In this document: in pieces, positions 9,660-17,860 of the stretch | Numbering within the stretch: the first letter of the stretch is position 1 | How the letters are laid out: every line of letters begins with the position of its first letter | Assembly: GCF_029892485.1 (NCBI RefSeq) | Contig: NZ_JARXVG010000002.1 | Span: 310,001-374,000, forward strand | DNA from: Variovorax boronicumulans | GTDB taxonomy: Bacteria > Pseudomonadota > Gammaproteobacteria > Burkholderiales > Burkholderiaceae_C | DNA length: 64,000 nt | Reading direction: 5' to 3' | Translations under genes and position numbers: made by a program | Notes under the pieces: generated by a model | What the model was told of the DNA's origin: nothing | What the model saw: the letters and a program-made list of their open reading frames with translations, nothing else | Database searches by the model: none

Positions 9660-11151
9660 GCCGCAGCGCTTCGGCATCCGCGCGCGCCTGCTCGCGCTGC
9701 TGTTGCCGGGCATCGTCGCGCTGCTGGCGCTGGACAGCTGGAACGACTACCGCACGCTCACCGATTCGCTGGTCGTTGCCTACGACCAGAGCCTGCTCGA
9801 ACCGGTGCAGGCACTGGCCAACGGCATCGTGGTCGCGAGCGATGGCAGCGTGCGGGTGCAGGAGGCCTTCTCGGTGCAGGCTATGTTCGAGTCCACGCAC
9901 CTGCGCTACAAGTACCTGCATGTCGGCGTGCAGCGCATCCCCAAGGGCGAGACGCTGGACCCCAACGCGCCCGAGGACACGCTCATGGGCGTGCCCGGCC
10001 TGCCCCGCCCTGCGGAAACGCTGCCCGACGGCACGCCGGTGTTCTACGACGCGGTGCACGAGCAGCACCCGGTGCGCGTGGCCGCGCTGCGCCAGACGGT
10101 CTACGACAACACGCGGCCCGGCACCGCATACAGCGTGCTCATCCAGGCCGCCGAAGGCACCGGCCCGCGGCTGCAGGCGCAGAACGAATCGCTCAGGCAG
10201 GAGCTGCTGCGCGACGCGCGCATGGTGCTGGTGATGGCCGTGCTGGTGTGGCTCGGCGTGGCCTGGACGCTGCGCCCGCTGGAGCGCCTGCGCCGGTCGC
10301 TGCGCGAACGCCCGCGCGACGACCTGAAGCCGCTGGACGCGAGCGGCGTGCCGCAGGAGGTGGTGCCGCTGGTGGACGCGGTCAACCACCACATCGCGGA
10401 CCACCGGCGCATGGTGGCGGAGCAGTCGCAATTTCTGGCCGATGCCTCGCACCAGCTGCGCACGCCGTTGAGCATCCTGTCGATCCAGGCGGGCTACGCG
10501 GTGCGCGAGACCGACCCCGAGCGCATGCGCGAATCGCTGCATGCCATCGTCGCGCAGCTGGCGCGCACGCGGCGCCTGAGCGAGCAATTGCTGGCGCTCG
10601 CGCATGCCACCACCGAAGACGAGGTCGCGGGCGCCGAGGCGGCGGTGGTCGACCTCAGCGACATCGCGCGCGCCGTGGTGCTGCAATACCTGCCGCTTGC
10701 ACGCGAGCACGACCAGGACCTGGGCTGGGTCGATGCACGCGGCGAATCGGAGGCGCAGGACGAGCCGCCGCCGCTGCCCGTGAAGGCCAACGGTGCCGAG
10801 CTGCACGAGGTGCTCGCGAACCTCGTGCACAACGCCATCAAGTACACGCCGCGTGGCGGCAACATCACGGTGACCGTGCGGCGCGAAGCCTCGCATGCGC
10901 TGGCCGAAGTGTGCGACAGCGGCCCGGGCATCGCGCCCGAGCGGCGCGACAGCGTCTTCGAGCGCTTTCATCGCGACCCGTCCGCCCACACCGCCGCGCA
11001 GGGCGCGGGCCTGGGCCTCACTATCGCGCGCAGCTATGCGCGGCGCAACGGCGGCGAGATCGAACTCGACAGCGCCGACATGCCGGAGAGCGCCAACGGC
11101 GGCGGCCTCCGCGCCATCCTGAAGCTGCCGCTGGCGACCGCTTCCACCTAG
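9625..11151 (+). CDS. tctE: Sensor histidine kinase, TctE-like
   Basis: A 508-residue membrane kinase. It has a TM segment near residues 20-37, a periplasmic sensor domain of about 160 residues, and a second TM near 198-216. The HisKA box FLADASHQLRTPLS has phospho-acceptor H276. The ATPase part has NLVHNAIKYTPRGG, CDSGPGIAPE and GAGLGLTIAR. The start at 9625 overlaps the 3' end of the regulator gene, as is common for coupled two-component pairs. The long extracytoplasmic domain of the 2CSK_N type fits a di- or tricarboxylate sensor. It is followed by 129 bases and then the tctBA genes. Confidence 0.85.
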   Translation: MDPQAPQPPRPEPQRFGIRARLLALLLPGIVALLALDSWNDYRTLTDSLVVAYDQSLLEPVQALANGIVVASDGSVRVQEAFSVQAMFESTHLRYKYLHVGVQRIPKGETLDPNAPEDTLMGVPGLPRPAETLPDGTPVFYDAVHEQHPVRVAALRQTVYDNTRPGTAYSVLIQAAEGTGPRLQAQNESLRQELLRDARMVLVMAVLVWLGVAWTLRPLERLRRSLRERPRDDLKPLDASGVPQEVVPLVDAVNHHIADHRRMVAEQSQFLADASHQLRTPLSILSIQAGYAVRETDPERMRESLHAIVAQLARTRRLSEQLLALAHATTEDEVAGAEAAVVDLSDIARAVVLQYLPLAREHDQDLGWVDARGESEAQDEPPPLPVKANGAELHEVLANLVHNAIKYTPRGGNITVTVRREASHALAEVCDSGPGIAPERRDSVFERFHRDPSAHTAAQGAGLGLTIARSYARRNGGEIELDSADMPESANGGGLRAILKLPLATAST

Positions 11152-11280
11152 GGTTTTCGCGGGTAGTGCCGTAAGCAATTACACGTATTTTGAGGGTCGC
11201 AAGGCCTCCGGCGCCGGCATCGAAAGGGGATTGAAAGCCTCGATTCCTAGACTCCGCTCCTTCCAAATCGAAGGGGCCCT

Positions 11281-11772
11281 ATGCAGCAACCGCTCGCATC
11301 CAGATTCAAAAAAGACTACTACGGCGGCGCGTTGCTCGTGGTCATTGGCCTGGCGGCCGTCTATGCCGGCGTGGGTTACCGCGTCGGCGAACTCGCGCAC
11401 ATGGGGCCGGGCTTTTTCCCGGTGGCGCTCGGCGGCCTGCTCGCACTCACGGGCCTCCTGATCGCGATCTCCGCGCGCGGCGACAAGCCCTCGGGCGGCG
11501 AAGAGGCTGCATCGCACGGCCACCCGGGCGGCATGCCCGATCTGCGCGGCTGCATCTGCATCATCCTGGGCATCCTCGCGTTCCTGCTGTTCGGCGAATA
11601 CGGCGGCCTGCTGCCGGCGACCTTCGCAATCGTGTTCATCTCGGCGCTCGGCGACCGCGACAACACGCTGACCGAGGCGGTGCTGCTCTCGCTGGCGATG
11701 TCGTTCATCGCGGTGGTGGTGTTCTGGTGGGCGCTGAAGCTTCAGCTGCCGTTGTTCCAATGGGGAGGCTGA
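11281..11772 (+). CDS. tctB: Tripartite tricarboxylate transporter, small membrane subunit TctB
   Basis: A 163-residue membrane protein. It has the TctB opening KDYYGGALLVVIGLAAVY, a conserved GxGFFP-type motif (MGPGFFPVALGG), and four predicted TM helices. The middle loop (GDKPSGGEEAASHGH) is soluble and histidine-containing. TctB is the small integral subunit that works with TctA and a periplasmic TctC/Bug protein. The gene lies 4 bases before tctA. No TctC gene is adjacent. Confidence 0.9.
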   Translation: MQQPLASRFKKDYYGGALLVVIGLAAVYAGVGYRVGELAHMGPGFFPVALGGLLALTGLLIAISARGDKPSGGEEAASHGHPGGMPDLRGCICIILGILAFLLFGEYGGLLPATFAIVFISALGDRDNTLTEAVLLSLAMSFIAVVVFWWALKLQLPLFQWGG

Positions 11773-11776
11773 AATC

Positions 11777-13345
11777 ATGATCGGTCAATCGCTCCACGAC
11801 CTCTGGTTCGGCTTTGGTGTCGCGTTCCAGGGCTCCAATCTTCTGTGGTCGTTCTTCGGCGTGCTGGTGGGCAACCTGATCGGCGTGCTGCCGGGCATGG
11901 GCGCGCTGCAGGCCATCTCGATCCTCTTGCCGCTCACCTACGCGATGCACCCGGTGCCCGCGATCCTGATGCTGGCGGGCATCTTCTACGGCTCGCAGTA
12001 CGGCGGTGCCATCGGCGCCATCCTGATGAACATGCCCTCGCACCCGCCGCATGCGGTGACCTGTCTTGACGGGTACCCGATGACCAAGCAGGGCAAGGGC
12101 GGCGTCGCGCTCGGGGTGACGATGATCGCCTCGTTCTTCGCGGCGTCGGTCGGCATCATCGTGATGATCTTCGCCTCGCCGCTGCTGGTGCAGATCGCCT
12201 TCAAGTTCGGCCCGACCGAGATCTTCTCGATCATGCTGCTGGGCCTGCTCGCGGGCTCGACCATGTCGCGCGGCTCGCCGCTCAAGGGCGTGGCGATGAC
12301 GATCTTCGGCCTCTTGTGCGGCGTGGTCGGCACCGACGTGAACAGCGGCAGCTTCCGCTTCGCGTTCGGCCTGCCCGAGCTGAGCGACGGCCTGGAGCTG
12401 GTGGCCATCTCGATGGGCCTCTTCGGCGTGGCCGACTTCCTGCTCAACGTGAACCGCATGAAGGCCATCGGCGACACGGGCACGTTGAAGCTGAGCGACA
12501 TGCGCCCGAGCAAGGAAGAACTCAAGCGCGCCTTCCCCGCGATGATCCGCGGCACCATCGTCGGCACGGTGTTCGGCGCCATGCCCGGCACCGGCCCGAC
12601 CATCACCACCTTCATTGCCTACGCGCTGGAGCGCAAAGTGTCGAAGACGCCCGACAAGTTCGGCACCGGCATGATCGAAGGCGTGGCCGGGCCCGAGGCC
12701 TCGGCCCACTCGAAGACGCAGGTCGACTTCATCCCGACGATGAGCCTGGGCATTCCGGGCGATGCGGTGATGGCGCTGATCCTCGGTGCGCTGCTGATCC
12801 AGGGCATCCAGCCCGGCCCGCAGCTCATCACCGAGCATCCGGACATCTTCTGGGGCCTGATCGCTTCGTTCTGGATCGGCAACGTGATCCTCGTGATCCT
12901 GAACGTGCCGATGATCGGCGTGTGGGTCAAGCTCTTGAAGGTGCCCTACAAGTACCTGTTCCCGGCCGCGATGTTCTTCATTGCGACGGGTGTGTACAGC
13001 ACGCAGAACAGCCTGTTCCAGATCTGGGAAGTGCTGGTGTTCGGCATCGTCGGCGCGCTGCTCATGACGCTGGAGTTCTCGGTCGCGCCGATCCTCCTGG
13101 GCTTCGTGCTCGGGCCGATGGTGGAAGAGAACTTCCGCCGCGCGCTGCTGCTCTCGCGCGGCGACATGTCGGTGTTCGTGACGCGGCCGATCAGCGGCAC
13201 CTTCATCGGCCTGTGCGCACTGCTGCTGGCCGGCGTGGGCTACTCGGCGTGGCGCGCCCGCGCGGGGCGCAAGTCGATGATCGAACTGCCGAAGGCGCCC
13301 GACGGTGCGTCGCCGTCCGAAACCGTCGCGATTGGCAACGAATAA
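11777..13345 (+). CDS. tctA: Tripartite tricarboxylate transporter, large permease subunit TctA
   Basis: A 522-residue permease with about twelve TM helices. It carries the TctA signatures GVLPGMGALQAISILLP (near residue 35), an FYGSQYGGAIGAILMNMPS segment, and AMPGTGPTITTFIAYALE (near 260). The family pumps tri- or dicarboxylates using the proton or sodium gradient. The first half and second half carry similar PG-rich motifs, as expected for the internal duplication of the family. Transcription from tctB ends at the hairpin 25 bases downstream. Confidence 0.95.
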   Translation: MIGQSLHDLWFGFGVAFQGSNLLWSFFGVLVGNLIGVLPGMGALQAISILLPLTYAMHPVPAILMLAGIFYGSQYGGAIGAILMNMPSHPPHAVTCLDGYPMTKQGKGGVALGVTMIASFFAASVGIIVMIFASPLLVQIAFKFGPTEIFSIMLLGLLAGSTMSRGSPLKGVAMTIFGLLCGVVGTDVNSGSFRFAFGLPELSDGLELVAISMGLFGVADFLLNVNRMKAIGDTGTLKLSDMRPSKEELKRAFPAMIRGTIVGTVFGAMPGTGPTITTFIAYALERKVSKTPDKFGTGMIEGVAGPEASAHSKTQVDFIPTMSLGIPGDAVMALILGALLIQGIQPGPQLITEHPDIFWGLIASFWIGNVILVILNVPMIGVWVKLLKVPYKYLFPAAMFFIATGVYSTQNSLFQIWEVLVFGIVGALLMTLEFSVAPILLGFVLGPMVEENFRRALLLSRGDMSVFVTRPISGTFIGLCALLLAGVGYSAWRARAGRKSMIELPKAPDGASPSETVAIGNE

Positions 13346-13367
13346 GCCTGACGGATGCGCAAATGCG

Positions 13368-13394
13368 AAGGGCCCGATCAGTCGGGCCCTTTTT
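13368..13394 (+). terminator. Intrinsic terminator after tctA
   Basis: The stem gggcccga / tcgggccc (13370-13377 with 13382-13389) has a 4-base loop and is followed by five T residues. It lies 24 bases after the tctA stop. The convergent gene ends at 13406, and the stem could also stop it, although the T-run favours the + strand. Confidence 0.85.
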
Positions 13395-13405
13395 CGTTGA
13401 AGCTG

Positions 13406-13822
13406 CTACTTGAGCTTCTGCGCGAACGGCAGCATGCGTTCGCCGTCCGCATCGGTGAACACCACCGCCGGCGTGAGGCCGACGTAGCGCCCACCTTCAT
13501 GCGGCCGGGCCTCCACGAGTTGCAGGCCGACGAGCTTGCCGCTCTTCACGTAGCGGGTCTCGATGTAGATGCCGGTCTGGCCCTTCTTGTTGATCGGCAG
13601 CGCGGCAACGGCGGCGTAGTCGTCGGTCTTGAGCAGGTGGGTGATGCGGGCCTTCAGGTGGTAGTCGTACCAGGCTTCCTCGAAGACCATCGACTCGCCG
13701 GTCTGCACATGCTTGAGCATGACCAGCAGCTGTCGCTTGAAGAGCTTCAGCTCCTTCATCAGGAACTCGAAAAGATCGCCGTATTCGCCCGGTGCAACCT
13801 CGGGGGTCCGGAAAACTGCCAT
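13406..13822 (-). CDS. Conserved protein of unknown function, 138 residues
   Basis: I do not recognise this protein. It is 138 residues, soluble, and has no signal peptide, cysteine cluster or TM segment. The first half is helical (YGDLFEFLMKELKLFKRQLLVMLKHVQTGES). The second half looks like beta strands (GQTGIYIETRYVKSGKLVGLQLVEARPHEGG). It has a good ribosome site (GGGAG) before the ATG at 13820-13822, and codon use matches its neighbours, so it is very probably real. It is the last gene of the leftward pirin-DoxX-WrbA-pirin run, with a 95-base gap from the preceding pirin gene. Confidence 0.7.
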   Translation of the reverse strand: MAVFRTPEVAPGEYGDLFEFLMKELKLFKRQLLVMLKHVQTGESMVFEEAWYDYHLKARITHLLKTDDYAAVAALPINKKGQTGIYIETRYVKSGKLVGLQLVEARPHEGGRYVGLTPAVVFTDADGERMLPFAQKLK

Positions 13823-13917
13823 GTGCCTTGCTCCCTTTCTGGGATGTCGTTGGGACGGCGATCCCCTCGATCGCCGTTTGCGGGGCGCAGCTTACTACCC
13901 GCGTGTGAACGACTGGC

Positions 13918-14850
13918 TCAGACCGGCGTGGTGCCCGTGTCGGGCTCACGCACGCCGAAGGGCTTGCCCGGCAGCGGAATGAATTCAGTCTCGCCGGGCA
14001 CATGGCCCATGCGCTGCGCGGCCCAGTCGGCACCGGCTTCGAGGATGCGCTCGCGCCGGCTCGAAACGAAATTCCAGGTGATGTAGCGCGGGCCGTCGAG
14101 CGGCTCGCCGCCGATCACCATCAGGCGCACTGCCGTGTCGGAGGTCAGCACCGCGCCCTGCCCGTCGGGCAGCACCGCCATCGTGTGCGCGGGAATCGCT
14201 TCGCCGTTGACGCGCGCATCGGCATCGACGGCGTAGATCGCCAGCTCGGGCGCGAGCGCAGGCAGTTCGAAACGGCCGCCCGCGGGCAGCGCGATGTCGA
14301 GATAGAGCGTTTGCGCCAGTGTCTTCACCGGCGAGCGCTGGCCGAAAGCCTCGCCCACCAGCACGCGCACTTGGGCGCCCTGCGCCATCACTTCGGGAAT
14401 GGCGCTGGCCGCCGTGTGCTCGAAGCTCGGCTCGACCTCTTCATGCGCCTGCGGCAACGCGGCCCAGAGCTGCAGGCCGTGGTTCACGTAGGTGTCGGCC
14501 TTCAGGCGCTCGGGCTTGCGCTCGGAGTGAACGATGCCGCGCCCGGCGGTCATCCAGTTGATGGCACCAGGCAGGATCTCCTGCACGCTGCCGAGGCTGT
14601 CGCGATGCATCATCGCGCCCTCGAAAAGATAGGTGACCGTCGCCAGGCCGATGTGCGGATGCGGCCGCACGTCGTGCTCGGCGCCGGGCTGCTCGGTGGC
14701 AGGCCCGAAATGGTCGAAGAACACGAAGGGCCCCACCGAGCGGCGCTGCGCCGCGGGCAGGAGGCGCCTCACCTTGAAGCCACCACCCAGGTCCTTGTCG
14801 TGCGGTTGAAGCAGTTGGGGCAACTGGGCCTGGGCGGTGGGGTCGGTCAT
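13918..14850 (-). CDS. Pirin family protein (first of two in this run)
   Basis: A 310-residue bicupin. The N-terminal cupin has VRRLLPAAQRRSVGPFVFFDHFGP, then HPHIGLATVTYLFEG with the histidines that bind the metal. It continues with GRGIVHSERKP and HGLQLWAALPQ, all typical of pirins; some bacterial pirins show quercetinase activity. The start at 14850 (MTDPTAQAQLP) is preceded by GGAG; longer in-frame starts lie inside the upstream gene. It follows the WrbA-like gene by 25 bases. Confidence 0.9.
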   Translation of the reverse strand: MTDPTAQAQLPQLLQPHDKDLGGGFKVRRLLPAAQRRSVGPFVFFDHFGPATEQPGAEHDVRPHPHIGLATVTYLFEGAMMHRDSLGSVQEILPGAINWMTAGRGIVHSERKPERLKADTYVNHGLQLWAALPQAHEEVEPSFEHTAASAIPEVMAQGAQVRVLVGEAFGQRSPVKTLAQTLYLDIALPAGGRFELPALAPELAIYAVDADARVNGEAIPAHTMAVLPDGQGAVLTSDTAVRLMVIGGEPLDGPRYITWNFVSSRRERILEAGADWAAQRMGHVPGETEFIPLPGKPFGVREPDTGTTPV

Positions 14851-14875
14851 CGGGGGCTCCGTGGGTGGCTGGGTT

Positions 14876-15427
14876 TTATCCGCGCGATCTTGCCACCGCG
14901 GCAATACGCTCACCGAATGCGCGGGCTGTGTCGAAGTCGCCCTTGAACATCTCCGCCGGGCTCGCGTCCGACGGCGATTGCGTCAGCAAGCCGCCATAGC
15001 CGCCCACGTAGTTCATCGAGTCGCGCGTGGCCGCCTTGTTGTTCGTCGGAAGGATGCCCATGCTGACCCAGATGCCGCTGTGCTGCATCGCGAGCGTCCA
15101 GAGGTAGGTCATGGTGGCGACCTTGTCGCCGTTCATGGTGGCGCTGTTGGTGAAGCCCGCGAAGAGCTTGTCTTTCCAGCCCTGCGTGTACCAGACCTTC
15201 GACGACGCGTCGGCGAACTTCTTGAACTGCCAGCTCACACCACCCATGTAGGTCGGCGAGCCGAAGACGATGGCGTCGGCCGCGGCCAGGGTTTCCCAGC
15301 CGCCTTCGGGCAGGTTGCCGTCGGCGTCGATGGCGAGCAACTGCGCGCCGGCCGACTCCGCCACGGCTTGCGCGATGCGTTGGGTGTGGCCGTAGCCGGA
15401 ATGGAAGACGACAACAATGTTGGCCAT
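14876..15427 (-). CDS. Flavodoxin-fold NAD(P)H:quinone oxidoreductase-like protein (WrbA family)
   Basis: A 183-residue flavodoxin fold. It has the FMN phosphate loop HSGYGHTQRIAQ, a second FMN-contact loop FGSPTYMGGVSWQFKKFAD, and GGYGGLLTQSPSD near the C-terminus, as in WrbA and related NADPH-dependent FMN reductases. These reduce quinones by two electrons. It has AAGGAG nine bases before the ATG at 15425-15427. Lying between DoxX and pirin genes, it fits an envelope redox or quinone-detoxifying group. Confidence 0.85.
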   Translation of the reverse strand: MANIVVVFHSGYGHTQRIAQAVAESAGAQLLAIDADGNLPEGGWETLAAADAIVFGSPTYMGGVSWQFKKFADASSKVWYTQGWKDKLFAGFTNSATMNGDKVATMTYLWTLAMQHSGIWVSMGILPTNNKAATRDSMNYVGGYGGLLTQSPSDASPAEMFKGDFDTARAFGERIAAVARSRG

Positions 15428-15458
15428 GTTCGGGTGCTCCTTGTGTCGGGGTTAGGGA

Positions 15459-15869
15459 TCAGCGCTTGTCCAGGCTGAAGCGGCCGGGGCCGAAGGCTGC
15501 GAAAGCGAGCAGGCCGCCGGCAATGGCCATGTTCTTGAAGAACTGGATATTTTGCGTCGCGTCGGCCCAGAACTTGTGGAAGAACAGGGCCGTGGCGACC
15601 GTGAAGATCGCCATGATCAGGGCCGTCCAGCGCGTCTTGAAGCCCACCAGCAATGCAATGCCCAGGCCCAGTTCGACGACGATCGCGATCACTGCGCCTA
15701 CCTCGGGCAGCGGCAGGCCCGCCACCTTGGTGATGTAGCCGACGGTGCCCGCAAAGCCCATCAGCTTGCCGAAGCCGGCCGGGATGAACAGCGTGGCAAT
15801 CAGGATGCGGCCGATCAGCGCCAAGGCGTCCTGGGCTGCATTGAAGGGATGGGTGGTGTTGTTTGCCAT
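15459..15869 (-). CDS. DoxX family membrane protein
   Basis: A 136-residue protein with four TM helices. It shows the DoxX pattern: LIGRILIATLFIPAGFGKLMGFAG at the start, IVVELGLGIALLVGFKTRWTALIMAIFTVATALFFHKFW in the middle, and FFKNMAIAGGLLAFAAFGPGR at the end. DoxX proteins sit in the inner membrane and are associated with thiosulfate:quinone or other oxidoreductase partners. The start MANNTTHP at 15867-15869 follows a GAGGAG. A longer in-frame start runs into the terminator of the upstream pirin gene and is not credible. Confidence 0.9.
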   Translation of the reverse strand: MANNTTHPFNAAQDALALIGRILIATLFIPAGFGKLMGFAGTVGYITKVAGLPLPEVGAVIAIVVELGLGIALLVGFKTRWTALIMAIFTVATALFFHKFWADATQNIQFFKNMAIAGGLLAFAAFGPGRFSLDKR

Positions 15870-15911
15870 GGTTGAAAACTCCTCGGGTTGTTGAATGAAA
15901 TACAGGGGACA

Positions 15912-15940
15912 GAAAAAAAGCCGGGCGACAAGCGCCCGGC
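15912..15940 (-). terminator. Intrinsic terminator between the upstream pirin gene and doxX
   Basis: On the minus strand the stem gccgggcg / cgcccggc (15933-15940 with 15920-15927) has a 5-base loop and is followed by seven T residues. It lies just after the stop of the YhaK-like pirin at 15947. It may reduce read-through into doxX, which has its own ribosome site downstream. Confidence 0.85.
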
Positions 15941-15946
15941 CATGGA

Positions 15947-16648
15947 TCAAGCAGTCAGGTCGAACACCAGCACTTCGGCATCCTTGCCGCCGCCGAGCGT
16001 CAGTTGCGATTCGCCTTCGAGCATCGCGGCGTCGCCGCCCACGAGCTTCTGGCCGTTCACTTCGAGCTCGCCGCGCACCAGGTGCACATAGCTCTTGCGT
16101 GCCGGGTCGAGCGCCAGGCTGGCCTTCTCGTCGCCGTCGAGCAGCCCCGCGAAGAGGCGCGCATCGGCATTCACCTTCACCGAGCCCTCGCTACCGTCGG
16201 GCGACGCCACCAGGCGCAGCTTGCCGCGCTTCTCGGCATCGCTGAACTGCTTCTGCTCGTAGCCCGGCGCAATGCCGCGCACGTTGGGCTCGATCCAGAT
16301 CTGCAGGAAGTGCGTGGTCTCGTCCTTCTTGTGGTTGAACTCGCTGTGCATCACGCCGCGGCCGGCGCTCATGCGCTGCACGTCGCCCGGCGGAATGGAT
16401 TCGATGTTCCCCATGCTGTCCTTGTGCGCCAGTTCGCCCGAGAGCACGTAGCTGATGATCTCCATGTCCTTGTGGCCATGGGTGCCGAAGCCGGCGCCCG
16501 CGGCCACGCGGTCTTCGTTGATCACCCGCAGGTTGCCGAAGCCCATGTGGGCCGGGTCGTAGTAACCGGCGAAGGAAAAGCTGTGGAACGAGCGCAGCCA
16601 GCCATGGTCGGCATAACCGCGTTCCTGTGATTTACGGACTTGCAACAT
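15947..16648 (-). CDS. Pirin family protein, YhaK-like
   Basis: A 233-residue bicupin of the YhaK subgroup. The opening is RSFHSFSFAGYYDPAHMGFGNLRVINEDRV. The metal site is the HGHKDMEIISYVLSGELAHKDSMGN block, followed by GRGVMHSEFNH. It is shorter than the other pirin in this run and differs clearly from it, so the two are not recent duplicates. The start MLQVRKSQ at 16646-16648 is family-consistent; the frame extends further but only into the divergent promoter region. It is the first gene of the leftward run, divergent from a LysR regulator. Confidence 0.9.
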   Translation of the reverse strand: MLQVRKSQERGYADHGWLRSFHSFSFAGYYDPAHMGFGNLRVINEDRVAAGAGFGTHGHKDMEIISYVLSGELAHKDSMGNIESIPPGDVQRMSAGRGVMHSEFNHKKDETTHFLQIWIEPNVRGIAPGYEQKQFSDAEKRGKLRLVASPDGSEGSVKVNADARLFAGLLDGDEKASLALDPARKSYVHLVRGELEVNGQKLVGGDAAMLEGESQLTLGGGKDAEVLVFDLTA

Positions 16649-16782
16649 CGTCAAACTCCTTTGGCCGTTCCCCCGGGGGGATGTTCGGGCCTTCTTCGTA
16701 TGCCGCGCCGGATGCGCAGCGGATGAGAAGAACTTTAGGCCCGCACCCCCTGGGTAAAAGCGCCGGGTTTTGATGGCATCAT

Positions 16783-16795
16783 TCAAATTTTTTGA
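16783..16795. promoter_or_regulatory. Putative LysR box (T-N11-A) in the pirin/lysR divergent region
   Basis: The sequence TCAAA-TTT-TTTGA is a perfect inverted repeat and a T-N11-A match. It lies 15 bases before the lysR start codon and about 135 bases upstream of the YhaK-like pirin start. An overlapping TTGATCAA palindrome is at 16792-16799. The position fits autorepression of lysR together with control of the divergent operon. Confidence 0.5.
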
Positions 16796-16809
16796 TCAAT
16801 GGAGCCGCC

Positions 16810-17763
16810 ATGCCCAGCGCCAGAGACGTACTGACCCCCGACGCGCTCGCCATGCTGCAGACCGTGGCCGCCACCGGCAGCTTTGCCGCCGCCGCACGCG
16901 AGCTCAACCTGGTGCCCAGCGCGCTGAGCTACCGGGTGCGCCAGATCGAGGACGCGCTCGACGTGCTGCTGTTCGACCGCAGCGCGCGCCAGGCGCGCAT
17001 CACCGAGGCCGGCGCCGAACTGCTGCGCGAGTCGACGCGCCTGCTCAACGAGATCGACGCGGTGGCCAATCGCGTCAAGCGCGTGGCCACCGGCTGGGAG
17101 CCGATGCTGACCATCGCGGTCGACAGCGTGATCGCTCGCGACCCGCTGCTCGACCTGGCCACGGCCTTCTTCGCGCTCGATCCGCCCACGCGGCTCAAGC
17201 TGCGCGACGAGACGCTGCTGGGCACCATCGAGGCATTGACCAGCGGCGAGGCCGATCTCGCCATCGGCGCCGTGCTGGATGCCGCGAGCCTCGCCTTCAC
17301 GGCCACCGGCATCCGCAGCCGGCCCATCGGCGAGCTGCGCTTCGTGTATGCGGTGGCGCCGCACCATCCGCTCGCGCGCCTGCCCGAGCCCCTGACCGAT
17401 GCGGTGCTGCGCCAGCACCGCGCGGTCGCGGCGGCCGACTCGGTGCGCAGCGGGCCGAGCATGACGGTGAACCTCGTGGGCGGGCAGGACGTGCTCACCG
17501 TGCCGAGCATGCAGGCCAAGCTCGCGGCGCAATTGCATGGGCTGGGCGGCGGCTTCCTGCCCGAGCCGATGGCGCGGCCGTACATCGAAGCGGGACACCT
17601 CATCGAACGCCAGACCGAGCGCACGCCGCCGCTGGGCACCATGCATTGCGCATGGCGCGTGCGCAGCGCGGGCGGGCCGGGGCGTGCGCTCGAATGGTGG
17701 CTCGCGCAGTTCGAGCACGAGGCCACGCGGCGTGCGCTGCTCGAGCGGCATCGGGGGCGCTGA
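16810..17763 (+). CDS. LysR family transcriptional regulator
   Basis: A 317-residue LysR protein. The N-terminal winged helix has AMLQTVAATGSFAAAARELNLVPSALSYRVRQIEDALDVLLFDRS. The C-terminal part is a two-lobed effector-binding domain. The ATG at 16810 is chosen because it follows GGAG; an upstream TTG at 16792 falls inside the putative operator. Divergence from the pirin-DoxX-WrbA run and the LysR box between them make that run its likely target. The inducer cannot be read from the sequence; quinones or related stress compounds are a guess from context. Confidence 0.9.
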   Translation: MPSARDVLTPDALAMLQTVAATGSFAAAARELNLVPSALSYRVRQIEDALDVLLFDRSARQARITEAGAELLRESTRLLNEIDAVANRVKRVATGWEPMLTIAVDSVIARDPLLDLATAFFALDPPTRLKLRDETLLGTIEALTSGEADLAIGAVLDAASLAFTATGIRSRPIGELRFVYAVAPHHPLARLPEPLTDAVLRQHRAVAAADSVRSGPSMTVNLVGGQDVLTVPSMQAKLAAQLHGLGGGFLPEPMARPYIEAGHLIERQTERTPPLGTMHCAWRVRSAGGPGRALEWWLAQFEHEATRRALLERHRGR

Positions 17764-17860
17764 GGAAAGCCCTGAGGCGCGCTCTCCCGAGCACCCATGC
17801 AGACCGATGTAGAGTGCGGACACATTCATCGTCTCCCCTGTCAAAAGAAAAGAGTCCTTC

